NCBI GenBank assembly: GCA_945828315.1
Contig: CALZQA010000011.1
Coordinates: 1 to 46,724, forward strand
Origin: an uncultured bacterium
GTDB taxonomy: Bacteria > Bacillota > Clostridia > Lachnospirales > Lachnospiraceae
Reading direction: 5' to 3'
DNA length: 46,724 bases
Shown here piece after piece: positions 7,846 through 16,021 of this stretch. The position numbers and the translations under genes were made by a program. Position 1 is the stretch's first letter; every line of letters begins with the position of its first letter. A model generated the notes under the pieces. It did no database searches. It worked only from the letters and a program-made list of their open reading frames with translations, and was not told where the DNA came from.

Positions 7846-10357
7846 ACAAAGACAGCTGAAAAGGAGCTGGTATGATTGCCTGCTTCTTTTTTGTGGTACA
7901 CTTTTTTGCCTGGCAAGCGCATATTGGCAGATGTGTGAAATACTTGAGGGCATGCATGGTCTGGCACGCCCGGAGCATGTGCTGACATATGTACTCCTTG
8001 CGGCGGCGATGCTGTCCCTCTGTTACGGTAGCGGTCTGCTTCGGCGTGTGTGGGTGCGGCTGTTACCGATTTTGCCGATAGTGGCCGTTTCTTTGCGCTA
8101 TTATCTGAAACATCGTATTCAGACGGAGGACGGTATTCTATATATTTTACGTATGTATGTGACAGAGATCTGCAGATACTATCATCGTTCCCTTCTGTTC
8201 CCGGTGGGGGTGGAGGAGGAGGCACCGGCGGCGCTGCTGTTCTGGGGACTGGTTTTCTTCCTCGGGATATTTGTGCTGGCGGCAGTCGTGCAGCGGATGG
8301 AGCTGATGATTGTTTTGCCGCTTGCGATGCTCATTGCCGGGATTGCAGTGGGGAAAACACCGGGATGGCAGAGCATGCTGCTTCTGTTTGCCGGTGTGAT
8401 CGTGCTGCGTATGTATCAGGTGCCCCTCGGGGAGCGGCTGTCTGTGCGTGCGGCTCAGCTGGCGTGTTTGCTGTGTGTGTGCATACTGACAGGAGCGGTA
8501 TGCGGACGACTGGCAGATGATGTGGTGGCGAAGCATGATGAGATGATGGACCGTCAGCTGGCACTGGAGGACGCGGTTTTGGCTCTGCCGGTGTGGGATC
8601 TGTTTACGCAGGACGGGACAGTGACCAACGATGCGCCCCGTGGCAGCGGAAAAGAGATCCTCTCCATCTCACTGTCAGATACCCCAACGGAAAATGTGTA
8701 TCTGAAGACTTATGCAGCAGATCATTATGAAGACGGCAGGTGGAGCATACGTGCAGACGGATTTGCACAGGCGGCATCAGCGCAGGGAATGACCGTGCAG
8801 GAGGCGGGGGAAAAAATATGGAATCTCTCCCGGGAGGGAGGTGCACACATATTGGAACCCGAGGATGGAAGAGACGTGATCGGAAATGTTGCAATGGCTT
8901 TGCCAAAGGAGTACGATTACACGATCACCTGTCGCAATTTCGGAAAAACAGCGCCGCTGCCCTATGTGAGCAGACTGCCGGAGGAGTTGACATCAGATGG
9001 TGACACGGCAGCGGAAAAGCCGTGGACAAAACGGAATTACAGTGGCAGTCTGGTGATGGGAGGTCGTAAGACGGATCCTCTGACTGATTATCTTGGGACT
9101 TATTATATGACGGATGCCTGGTCTGCACAGTCGATCAGTCTGAACGCACTGGAAGAAAAGGAGGATACGGAAAGTCAGGATACGTGGTATTCGGATCTTG
9201 TGTGGGAACAGTGCCGGGACGCGACGATCTGTGCGCCTGTTCAGCAGTGGCTGGATCGTTATCTGGCACAGATCGGTTGGGAGAGTACCGGTGATTTTCG
9301 GGCATACTTTTCCTATTGGCAGGAGCAGTCCAACAGGTCCATGAAGAATGCGCTGCGGTTGTCCTATGCAGCTATGGTTCAGGCGTTTTTGCAGTATTTC
9401 GGCACTTACAGTCGCAGCCTTGACACGCTGCCTGCGGGCACAGATCCCATCGACTATTTTTTGAACACTTCCGGAGAGGGCTACTGTGTACATTTTGCGT
9501 CGGCAGCGACGTTGATGCTGCAGACCATGGGCATTCCGGCTCGCTATGCCAGCGGCTATGTTGTGTTTCCGAAAGATTTTGAAAAATCAGAGAACGGTTA
9601 CACGGCAGTTGTGACCGATGTGCAGGCCCATGCATGGGCGGAAGTGTATTTAGACGGGTTCGGCTGGGTACCCTGTGAAGTGACGCCTGGTTTTTCCGGT
9701 GCGGATGCATCCGGCGGACAGACAGCGGGCTCAGACAAGGAAACAGATAAAAAACGACAGCCGAAAACGGATACAGAGAAATCGGATGCGGATGAGGAGG
9801 AAGAAACGGAGTTCACGCTTGACGAAAAGAGCGATATGAAGGAAAATGATGAGGAGAAAAAGTGGAATGATGCCTCTGAAGGACTGCTTGACACAAACGT
9901 GTTTGGCAGAACGATCCTCTGGTGGCTGTATGCATTGATCGGAGTGCTTGCCCTATATTTTGCGGTCTGTCTGCTGGCAGACAGCATTCGCATGTATCGC
10001 AGGAAACAGGAGCAGCGCATCCGGCAGGAGATCGCGGATGGGCATTATCGGGAAGCAATCCTTCAGATCAACCGGCGTATGTACCGGATGCTTTCTGTAA
10101 GAGAGCTTCTGATTGGCAGGAGGATCCGGGATGACCGGTGTTACAGGCGTGCTTTACGATGGTTTTCTGCCTTCCGCGAAGCAGCGGTGGATGTGGATCA
10201 GTATATGGTGCTGGTCAGACAGGCATATTTTTCTGATGATGAGATGCGTGCGGAAGATGCATGGACGGTTTATAAAATCTACCAAAGATGCAGAATGGAA
10301 CGAAAGGAACGGTTAACGAAAGCAAATGGAACTGATATTTTTAGAATTGACATATGA
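7814..10357 (+). CDS. Membrane transglutaminase-like protein (TgpA type)
   Basis: An 847-residue membrane protein. Six or seven hydrophobic helices lie in residues 18-240, then an extracytoplasmic region. The transglutaminase-like core has Cys558 in GEGYCVHFASAATLMLQTMG and His606 in VQAHAWAEVYLDGFGW. The third catalytic position reads CEVTP (Glu622) where many relatives have an Asp. A Lys/Glu-rich linker (about 645-690) leads to one more helix near 703-722 and a cytoplasmic tail. This matches the third member of the MoxR-DUF58-transglutaminase trio. The substrate is unknown. ATG 7814 has only a weak ribosome site inside the end of the previous gene, consistent with coupling. Confidence 0.85.
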   Translation: MKWEHYSYTYRQRQLKRSWYDCLLLFCGTLFCLASAYWQMCEILEGMHGLARPEHVLTYVLLAAAMLSLCYGSGLLRRVWVRLLPILPIVAVSLRYYLKHRIQTEDGILYILRMYVTEICRYYHRSLLFPVGVEEEAPAALLFWGLVFFLGIFVLAAVVQRMELMIVLPLAMLIAGIAVGKTPGWQSMLLLFAGVIVLRMYQVPLGERLSVRAAQLACLLCVCILTGAVCGRLADDVVAKHDEMMDRQLALEDAVLALPVWDLFTQDGTVTNDAPRGSGKEILSISLSDTPTENVYLKTYAADHYEDGRWSIRADGFAQAASAQGMTVQEAGEKIWNLSREGGAHILEPEDGRDVIGNVAMALPKEYDYTITCRNFGKTAPLPYVSRLPEELTSDGDTAAEKPWTKRNYSGSLVMGGRKTDPLTDYLGTYYMTDAWSAQSISLNALEEKEDTESQDTWYSDLVWEQCRDATICAPVQQWLDRYLAQIGWESTGDFRAYFSYWQEQSNRSMKNALRLSYAAMVQAFLQYFGTYSRSLDTLPAGTDPIDYFLNTSGEGYCVHFASAATLMLQTMGIPARYASGYVVFPKDFEKSENGYTAVVTDVQAHAWAEVYLDGFGWVPCEVTPGFSGADASGGQTAGSDKETDKKRQPKTDTEKSDADEEEETEFTLDEKSDMKENDEEKKWNDASEGLLDTNVFGRTILWWLYALIGVLALYFAVCLLADSIRMYRRKQEQRIRQEIADGHYREAILQINRRMYRMLSVRELLIGRRIRDDRCYRRALRWFSAFREAAVDVDQYMVLVRQAYFSDDEMRAEDAWTVYKIYQRCRMERKERLTKANGTDIFRIDI

Positions 10358-12050
10358 GACACAGGAATGGGTGACAAAAAAGCTAAAGGAGGATGGCAGG
10401 GCGCTCTGTGAATATACATTTGCCTCCAATTATGCATGGAGTCCTTATTTTAAATTGCGCCTTGCAAGGCTGGGAGAGAGTGGGATCTTCCGCTATATGG
10501 GGGAAACACACGATCTGTACAGTTTTCCCTTCGGAGGCAGTGAGGGGGATAAGCGTGCATTGCTTGATCAGGTCATGGAGTTGTGTGAAAAAGAGGGAGA
10601 GCCGCTGGAGCTTTCGCCGCTGGCGCGGGAGGACCATGACTGTCTGCGGCGCTGGTATCCGGGACAGTTTCTCATGGCAGCAAACCGGGATATGAGCGAT
10701 TATATCTACGAGCGGGAAAAACTGGTGAAGCTGCCGGGAAAAAAGTATCACGGAAAGCGCAATCATATTGCCCGCTTTATGGATGCGGATGACTGGAATT
10801 ACGAGGCAATCACGGATGAGAACCGTGCGGACGCGAAAGCAATGATGGAGGAGTGGAAAAGTCGTCGTGCGGATGCGTGGAATGTGGAGCTGGAGCAGGA
10901 ATTCGGAGCCATGACGACGGCGCTTTTAGAGATGGAGCGTCTCGGGCTCGTCGGAGGGCTTTTGCGCAAGGCAGGGCGCGTGGTAGCACTTGCTATGGGA
11001 GAACCGCTGAATGAGGATACCTTTGTCGTGCATTATGAAAAGGCATTTGCGGATGTGCAGGGTGCTTATCCGATGATCAACCAGCAGTTTGCGGAGCATG
11101 CGGCGGAGGGTTTTACCTATATTGACCGCGAGGAGGACACCGGAGATCCGGGGCTTCGCAAAGCAAAGCTGTCTTACCAGCCCTGCAGACTGGAGGAAAA
11201 ATATACTGCCATTAAAAGCGAGGTCGTCTTTGCGCACATCGATGATGCACAGACGGCAGAAGATGTGTGCACGCTTTGGAAAACCTGTTTTGATGACGGG
11301 GATTTTTCAGAATTTTATCTGAAGGAGCGCGCGACAGTAGACAATATGCTAGTGATCTATCGGGACGGAAAGCCGGTGTCAATGGCAAGCTTCCTTCCGG
11401 CGGTATACCACACGGAAAAGGGCGCCATACCGGTGCGCTATGTGTATGCGGTAGCAACGCTTCCGGAGTATCGCAGACAGGGACTGGCAAAAAAGATCCT
11501 TACCTGCGGCAGTGAGCTGTGGGATGAGCCGTTGGTGCTCTGTCCGGCAGACGAGCATTTGTATCGCTATTACGGAAAAATGGGGTTTGTGTGTGCCTTC
11601 CGCAGTGAGAATGTCGGAGTAAGACTTATTCCTGCAAAAACCTGCTGCTGGAATTTCCATCTGGAACAGGCAGAGCCGGAAACATATGCTGCTGTGCGTG
11701 AACAGTATCTGTCCGAACATAAGCATGCGTACCTGAGCTGGGATGCGCCGGCGATCTCTTTTGCATTTGCCGCAAATGAGAGGGAAGGTGGCCGGAACCT
11801 GTTTTTTGTGCCGGAGTCGGTACCGGAGAAAAAAGAACTTCTCATGTATACGACGGAAGGGCAGGAGCTTGTGATCATTGAAACGACACTGCCGGAGGAA
11901 GTGTTATCCCGGCTGTTGCCGGAACTTCTGGCAGAAACCGGAACAAGGAGTGTCCGCTATGAGATTCCCGGCGGCATGATCCTTCTGCCGGAGCGGTTGA
12001 CCGGATTTGAAGTGTCCACAGACGGGTATCTGAATCTGACCCTGAGCTAA
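10326..12050 (+). CDS. DUF2156-GNAT fusion protein
   Basis: A 574-residue protein with two acyltransferase-like modules. Residues about 1-300 resemble DUF2156, the fold also found in the catalytic domain of lysylphosphatidylglycerol synthases (NHIARFM and YPMINQQFAEHAAEGFTYIDREEDTG). Residues about 305-445 are a GNAT acetyltransferase with the acetyl-CoA loop VATLPEYRRQGLAKKIL. The C-terminal 120 residues are not recognised. It overlaps the transglutaminase-like gene by 32 bases and closes the operon. The substrate could be an amino-acyl or acetyl acceptor; the sequence does not say. There is no transmembrane segment, so it is probably cytosolic. Confidence 0.75.
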   Translation: MELIFLELTYETQEWVTKKLKEDGRALCEYTFASNYAWSPYFKLRLARLGESGIFRYMGETHDLYSFPFGGSEGDKRALLDQVMELCEKEGEPLELSPLAREDHDCLRRWYPGQFLMAANRDMSDYIYEREKLVKLPGKKYHGKRNHIARFMDADDWNYEAITDENRADAKAMMEEWKSRRADAWNVELEQEFGAMTTALLEMERLGLVGGLLRKAGRVVALAMGEPLNEDTFVVHYEKAFADVQGAYPMINQQFAEHAAEGFTYIDREEDTGDPGLRKAKLSYQPCRLEEKYTAIKSEVVFAHIDDAQTAEDVCTLWKTCFDDGDFSEFYLKERATVDNMLVIYRDGKPVSMASFLPAVYHTEKGAIPVRYVYAVATLPEYRRQGLAKKILTCGSELWDEPLVLCPADEHLYRYYGKMGFVCAFRSENVGVRLIPAKTCCWNFHLEQAEPETYAAVREQYLSEHKHAYLSWDAPAISFAFAANEREGGRNLFFVPESVPEKKELLMYTTEGQELVIIETTLPEEVLSRLLPELLAETGTRSVRYEIPGGMILLPERLTGFEVSTDGYLNLTLS

Positions 12051-12085
12051 AAAAAGTCCCGGCTCAAAAGATGTTTGAACCGGGA
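12051..12085 (-). terminator. Terminator of pyruvate kinase, probably shared by the convergent operon
   Basis: CCCGGCTCAAA (12058-12068) pairs with TTTGAACCGGG (12074-12084), with one mismatch. The A run at 12049-12055 becomes the U tract on the minus strand, so it terminates the pyruvate kinase transcript well. On the plus strand it lacks a T run. Confidence 0.82.
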
Positions 12086-12093
12086 TGGATTGC

Positions 12094-13521
12094 TTAGGAA
12101 ATTGCTTCTACCTTTTGCACTTTTATCATATTTGTTGTACCGGAATGACCGAGGGGCACACCGGAGGTGATGACTACGATATCATCCTCTGTGACGTGTC
12201 CCTTTTTCTGCGCGCATTCGACTGCGTGATTGAACAGATCGAGCACGTGATGACGTTCTTCCATGACGATTGGTGTCACACCCCAGGAGAGATTCAGCTG
12301 TCTTGCTACCCGGGCGCTTGTCGTGCAGGCGATAATGTCTGACTGTGGGCGGTAACGGGAGATCATGCGCGCCGCATAACCGGATTTTGTGACGGTCAGG
12401 ATGGCACGGGCGCCCAGATCCAGTGCCGTCGTGCAGGTCGCGTGACAGATGGCATCGGTAATGTCCGGGTTTTCATCTCTGGTGATGGCGAAAAAGCGTT
12501 TGCGGTAGTCGATATCTGCCTCCGTTCGTTCTGCGATACGTGCCATTGCCTGCAGCGATTCCACAGGATAAGCACCTGCAGCAGTCTCGCCGGAGAGCAT
12601 GATCGCACTTGTGCCGTCGTAGATCGCATTTGCCACGTCTGTGACCTCTGCACGGGTCGGGCGGGGATTCTTCATCATGGAGTCCAGCATCTGTGTCGCT
12701 GTGATGACCTGCTTGCCGGCGGCGTATACTTTTTTGATGATCATTTTCTGGATGATCGGTACTTCTTCCATTGGGATCTCAACGCCCATATCGCCGCGGG
12801 CGATCATGATGCCGTCTGATACCTCAATGATCTCGTCAATATTTTTGACTCCCTCATCGTTTTCTATTTTTGCGATAATGGAGATCCCTTCACCGCCGTT
12901 CTGTGCCAGAAGATGGCGGATCTGCAGCACATCTTCTTTTGTGCGGACGAAGGATGCTGCGATGATGTCCACATCCTGATCGATACCAAAGAGAATGTCT
13001 TCCCGGTCTTTTTCACTCATGTAGGGAAGTGAGAGATGGACGCCGGGAACATTGATGCCTTTGTGGTTGCTGAGTGCACCATCGTTGTGTACTTCACAGA
13101 CAATATCCGTTCCCACAATGGCAGTGACTTCCATTGAGATCAGACCGTCATCTAACAGGACGATCGTTCCCACAGAAACATCCTGATACAGTTCCTCACA
13201 GGTGATGCCCACAGAAGACTCATCCCCAGGTTCATCGCTGGTGGTGAGAGTGAAGGTTTGTCCGCGCGTCAGCTGCACCTTTCCGTTTTTAAAATTTTTC
13301 AGCCGGATCTCAGGCCCTTTCGTATCTAAAAGAATGGCGACCGGAAGATCCTTTTCACTGCGGATCTTTTTGATGGTATCCATCCGTTTTTTCTGTTCTG
13401 CATGGTCTCCATGGGAAAAATTAAAACGTGCCACATTCATGCCGTTATCAACAAGTGCTTCCAGTACACCCGGCACCTCGGTAGCCGGTCCCATGGTACA
13501 AATGATCTTTGTTTTCCTCAT
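12094..13521 (-). CDS. pyk: Pyruvate kinase
   Basis: A 475-residue pyruvate kinase converting phosphoenolpyruvate and ADP to pyruvate and ATP in glycolysis. It starts MRKTKIICTMGPATE and has RFNFSHGDH, the signature region ISDGIMIARGDMGVEIP (about 235-250) and SAIMLSGETAAGAYP. It lacks the extra C-terminal PEP-utiliser-like domain found in Bacillus enzymes. A CCTCC (GGAGG on the minus strand) at 13533-13537 supports the start. It is divergent from lactate dehydrogenase, so the two enzymes meeting at pyruvate share one 93-base promoter region. Confidence 0.97.
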   Translation of the reverse strand: MRKTKIICTMGPATEVPGVLEALVDNGMNVARFNFSHGDHAEQKKRMDTIKKIRSEKDLPVAILLDTKGPEIRLKNFKNGKVQLTRGQTFTLTTSDEPGDESSVGITCEELYQDVSVGTIVLLDDGLISMEVTAIVGTDIVCEVHNDGALSNHKGINVPGVHLSLPYMSEKDREDILFGIDQDVDIIAASFVRTKEDVLQIRHLLAQNGGEGISIIAKIENDEGVKNIDEIIEVSDGIMIARGDMGVEIPMEEVPIIQKMIIKKVYAAGKQVITATQMLDSMMKNPRPTRAEVTDVANAIYDGTSAIMLSGETAAGAYPVESLQAMARIAERTEADIDYRKRFFAITRDENPDITDAICHATCTTALDLGARAILTVTKSGYAARMISRYRPQSDIIACTTSARVARQLNLSWGVTPIVMEERHHVLDLFNHAVECAQKKGHVTEDDIVVITSGVPLGHSGTTNMIKVQKVEAIS

Positions 13522-13566
13522 ATGATCGTTTACCTCCGAATAAATTCATTCATTTTGCACAATCTT

Positions 13567-13594
13567 ATTATAGGATATGAAAAATTATTTTCAA
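13567..13594 (-). promoter_or_regulatory. Candidate promoter of pyk in the divergent pyk-ldh region
   Basis: On the minus strand TTGAAA (13594-13589) and TATAAT (13572-13567) are 16 bases apart, about 45 bases ahead of the pyk start. The ldh promoter must lie in the same 93-base gap. TTGCAC at 13555 with TATGAA at 13576 is the best plus-strand pair but has a poor 15-base spacer, so I do not list it separately. Confidence 0.55.
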
Positions 13595-13614
13595 TATTTA
13601 AGGAGTATAAAATT

Positions 13615-14580
13615 ATGAATCAGGTGGAAAAGTCAGTGGTCAACCAGCGGAAGATCGCCATCATCGGATGTGGATTTGTCGGGGCATCCTGTGCCTTTGC
13701 GCTCATGCAGAGCGGGATGTTTTCGGAAATGGTGCTGATTGACGTGGATAAAAGCCGTGCGGAGGGAGAGGCGATGGATATCAGCCATGGGACGCCTTTT
13801 GCAAAACCGGCAAAAATCTATGCGGGTGACTATGATGATATCAGTGATGCAGCGATCATCGTGATCACTGCTGGGGCAAATCAGAAGCCGGATGAGACGA
13901 GGCTTGACCTCGTCCACAAAAATGTAAAGATCTTTCAGTCCATTATTCCTCAGATCAAGGCACATGACTGTCGCGGTATTCTGCTGGTAGTGTCAAATCC
14001 GGTGGACATTCTTACCTATGTGGCGGCCAGATTGTCCGGCTTTACGGAAAATCGTGTGATCGGTTCCGGTACGGTACTGGACACTGCGCGCCTGAAACGG
14101 GCAGTGTCGGAGCACCTGACGGTGGACAGCCGAAGTGTCCATGCGTTTATCATTGGAGAGCATGGCGACAGCGAGATCGCGGCCTGGTCCGGCGCGAATA
14201 TCTCCGGTATTCCGCTCAGTGATTTCTGTGAGCTGCGCGGACATTATGAGCATGAAAAAAATACGGCACGCATTGCTGAGCAGGTGAAAAACAGTGCCTA
14301 TGAGATCATTGAAAAAAAGCAGGCAACTTATTACGGGATCGCGATGTCAGTGAAGCGCATCTGTGAGGTGATCCTGCGGGATGAGAAATCCATCCTTCCC
14401 GTGTCATCTATGATGTACGGAGAGTACGGCATCTCTGATGTGGCGCTGTCCATGCCGGCAATCGTGGGAAAAAACGGCGTGGAGACAAAAGTGCCGATCC
14501 CGCTTTCAAAGGAAGAACTGGACCGACTGCAGCAGTCCGCGTCCATGCTCCGGGATGTGTTGGATGAGGCCGGAATGTGA
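13615..14580 (+). CDS. ldh: L-lactate dehydrogenase
   Basis: A 321-residue NAD-dependent enzyme reducing pyruvate to lactate. The Rossmann motif is IIGCGFVGASCAFAL and the catalytic His lies in IGEHGDSEIAAWSG. The mobile loop reads AGANQKPDETRLDLV; Gln at the specificity position marks lactate rather than malate dehydrogenase, which has Arg there. The start ATG 13615 is supported by AAGGAG 9 bases upstream; a longer frame back to 13402 would overlap pyk on the other strand and has no ribosome site. A strong terminator follows. Confidence 0.93.
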   Translation: MNQVEKSVVNQRKIAIIGCGFVGASCAFALMQSGMFSEMVLIDVDKSRAEGEAMDISHGTPFAKPAKIYAGDYDDISDAAIIVITAGANQKPDETRLDLVHKNVKIFQSIIPQIKAHDCRGILLVVSNPVDILTYVAARLSGFTENRVIGSGTVLDTARLKRAVSEHLTVDSRSVHAFIIGEHGDSEIAAWSGANISGIPLSDFCELRGHYEHEKNTARIAEQVKNSAYEIIEKKQATYYGIAMSVKRICEVILRDEKSILPVSSMMYGEYGISDVALSMPAIVGKNGVETKVPIPLSKEELDRLQQSASMLRDVLDEAGM

Positions 14581-14597
14581 GTATGGAAAAAACATGT

Positions 14598-14630
14598 AAA
14601 GCAGTGCTGAAATGGCACTGCTTTTATTTT
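14598..14630 (+). terminator. Rho-independent terminator of ldh
   Basis: AAAGCAGTGC (14598-14607) pairs perfectly with GCACTGCTTT (14615-14624) over a 7-base loop, followed by a T-rich run. Confidence 0.93.
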
Positions 14631-14655
14631 ATTACACTTTTTTTGAAATTAGCGG

Positions 14656-14684
14656 TTGACAAACATTTCCAAGAGCACTATACT
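14656..14684 (+). promoter_or_regulatory. Promoter of the fatty acid synthesis operon
   Basis: TTGACA (14656-14661) and TATACT (14679-14684) are 17 bases apart. It is the only strong promoter seen ahead of acpP. It is followed at once by the palindrome array at 14694, so repression at or just after initiation is expected. Confidence 0.92.
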
Positions 14685-14693
14685 ACCAAATAG

Positions 14694-14738
14694 TTTGATT
14701 ATCAAATGATTTGATTATCAAAATATTTGAAATTCAAA
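14694..14738 (+). promoter_or_regulatory. Array of three FabT-type operators
   Basis: Three 13-bp palindromes: TTTGATTATCAAA at 14694-14706 and 14710-14722, and TTTGAAATTCAAA at 14726-14738. Successive copies begin exactly 16 bases apart. The first two match the published FabT site (TTTGATTATCAAA core) of streptococci. A degenerate half-site (CTTGAT, 14742) continues the 16-base register, and the sequence at 14678 over the -10 box partly matches too. The array lies in the 5' leader of acpP, and a FabT-like MarR gene is in the same cluster (22101). Confidence 0.92.
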
Positions 14739-14793
14739 CTACTTGATGTAGTAATGAAAACGATGAATGAAAAAAGAAAGCGAGGACAAAAAG

Positions 14794-15027
14794 ATGTTAG
14801 AGAAATTACAGGAGATCATTGCAGAGCAGTTAGGTATCGAGGCAGCAGAGGTAAAGGCAGAGTCCAATTTCAAGGATGATTTAAATGCAGACTCTCTGGA
14901 TCTGTTTGAGATGATCATGGCAATGGAAGAGGAGTTCGGCGTAGAGATCCCTTCCGATGATCTGGATCAGATCGCAACTGTTCAGGATGTAATGGATTAC
15001 TTAAAGAATAAGGGTGTGGAAGAATAA
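14794..15027 (+). CDS. acpP: Acyl carrier protein
   Basis: A 77-residue acidic carrier protein. Ser34 in DSLDLFEMIMAMEEEFG is the phosphopantetheine attachment site. It carries the growing acyl chain between the enzymes encoded downstream. The start at ATG 14794 gives the normal length and N-terminus (MLEKLQEIIAEQLG), with GAGGA 7 bases upstream; an in-frame ATG at 14767 would add nine charged residues. It is first in the operon, directly behind the operator array, and its stop codon abuts the fabK start codon. Confidence 0.96.
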   Translation: MLEKLQEIIAEQLGIEAAEVKAESNFKDDLNADSLDLFEMIMAMEEEFGVEIPSDDLDQIATVQDVMDYLKNKGVEE

Positions 15028-15957
15028 ATGGCAGAGTTGATCAATCAGATGCTGGGGATCCGGTATCCGATCATTCAGGGAGGCATGGCCTGGGTAGCTA
15101 CCTGGGAACTGGCCAGTGCCGTATCAAATGCCGGTGGACTTGGGATCATCGGTGTGGGCGGCGCAGATGTGAACTGGGTTGCAGAGCAGATCCGGCAGAT
15201 GAAAAAACATACAGACAAGCCCTTCGGTGTCAATCTGATGCTGATGAATCCGCAGGCGGACGAGATTGCGGAGCTTCTTGCAAAAGAGAAGATCCCGGTG
15301 ATCACCACCGGAGCAGGAAATCCCGGTAAATACATGGAAAGCTGGAAAGCGGCAGGTGCGAAGGTGATCCCGGTCATTGCCAGTGTTGCACTGGCACGCC
15401 TGATGGAGCGTGGCGGCGCAGACGCGGTGATCGCAGAGGGTACGGAATCCGGCGGACATATCGGTGCTGCGACAACGATGACACTGGTTCCGCAGGTTGT
15501 GGATGCGGTGAATATTCCTGTCATTGCGGCCGGCGGCATCGCGGATGCCAGAGGCTTTGCGGCAGCTCTCATGCTGGGCGCCAGCGGTGTGCAGATGGGT
15601 ACACGTTTTGTGACGGCAAAGGAATCCATCGTACATGAGAACTATAAAGATAAGATCATCAAAGCGAAGGATATTGACTCCGAGGTGACAGGACGCAGCA
15701 CCGGACATCCGATCCGCGTTCTGCGCAACAAGATGACCCGGGAATATCTGCGCATGGAGAAAGAGGGCGCGACCCTGGAAGAACTGGAAAAGATGACACT
15801 CGGTGCACTGCGCAAAGCAGTCGTTGACGGCGATGTCATGACCGGAAGTGTGATGGCAGGACAGATCGCAGGACTTGTGAAGAGTGAGGATACCTGTGCA
15901 CAGATCATTGAAGAGATCATGACAGGTGCAGAGAAGCTGTTGAACAGGACATTTTAA
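15028..15957 (+). CDS. fabK: Enoyl-ACP reductase II (FMN-dependent)
   Basis: A 309-residue TIM-barrel flavoprotein reducing enoyl-ACP in the last step of each elongation cycle. GIRYPIIQGGMAWVA opens the barrel. EGTESGGHIG, PVIAAGGIADARGFAAALMLGASGV-type flavin phosphate loop and MGTRFV match FabK and related nitronate-monooxygenase-fold enzymes. The neighbours acpP and fabD favour FabK. No FabI is seen in the cluster, and FabK enzymes are generally insensitive to triclosan. It begins at the base after the acpP stop codon. Confidence 0.94.
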   Translation: MAELINQMLGIRYPIIQGGMAWVATWELASAVSNAGGLGIIGVGGADVNWVAEQIRQMKKHTDKPFGVNLMLMNPQADEIAELLAKEKIPVITTGAGNPGKYMESWKAAGAKVIPVIASVALARLMERGGADAVIAEGTESGGHIGAATTMTLVPQVVDAVNIPVIAAGGIADARGFAAALMLGASGVQMGTRFVTAKESIVHENYKDKIIKAKDIDSEVTGRSTGHPIRVLRNKMTREYLRMEKEGATLEELEKMTLGALRKAVVDGDVMTGSVMAGQIAGLVKSEDTCAQIIEEIMTGAEKLLNRTF

Positions 15958-15964
15958 TAAAGTA

Positions 15965-15998
15965 GGCGTTCCGGATGCATAGTTTCCTTCGGAGCGCC
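15965..15998 (+). other. Intercistronic hairpin between fabK and fabD
   Basis: GGCGTTCCG (15965-15973) pairs with CGGAGCGCC (15990-15998) with one T-G pair and a 16-base loop. There is no T run, so it is unlikely to terminate fully. It may protect or separate the acpP-fabK part of the message. Confidence 0.5.
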
Positions 15999-16021
15999 CG
16001 GTATAGGAGTGTAGAGCGCAT

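Noticed and set aside
8205-8225. G-rich run of GGTGGGGGTGGAGG type as a possible quadruplex or repeat.
   Set aside because: It encodes a normal stretch of the transglutaminase-like protein and has no sign of a regulatory role.
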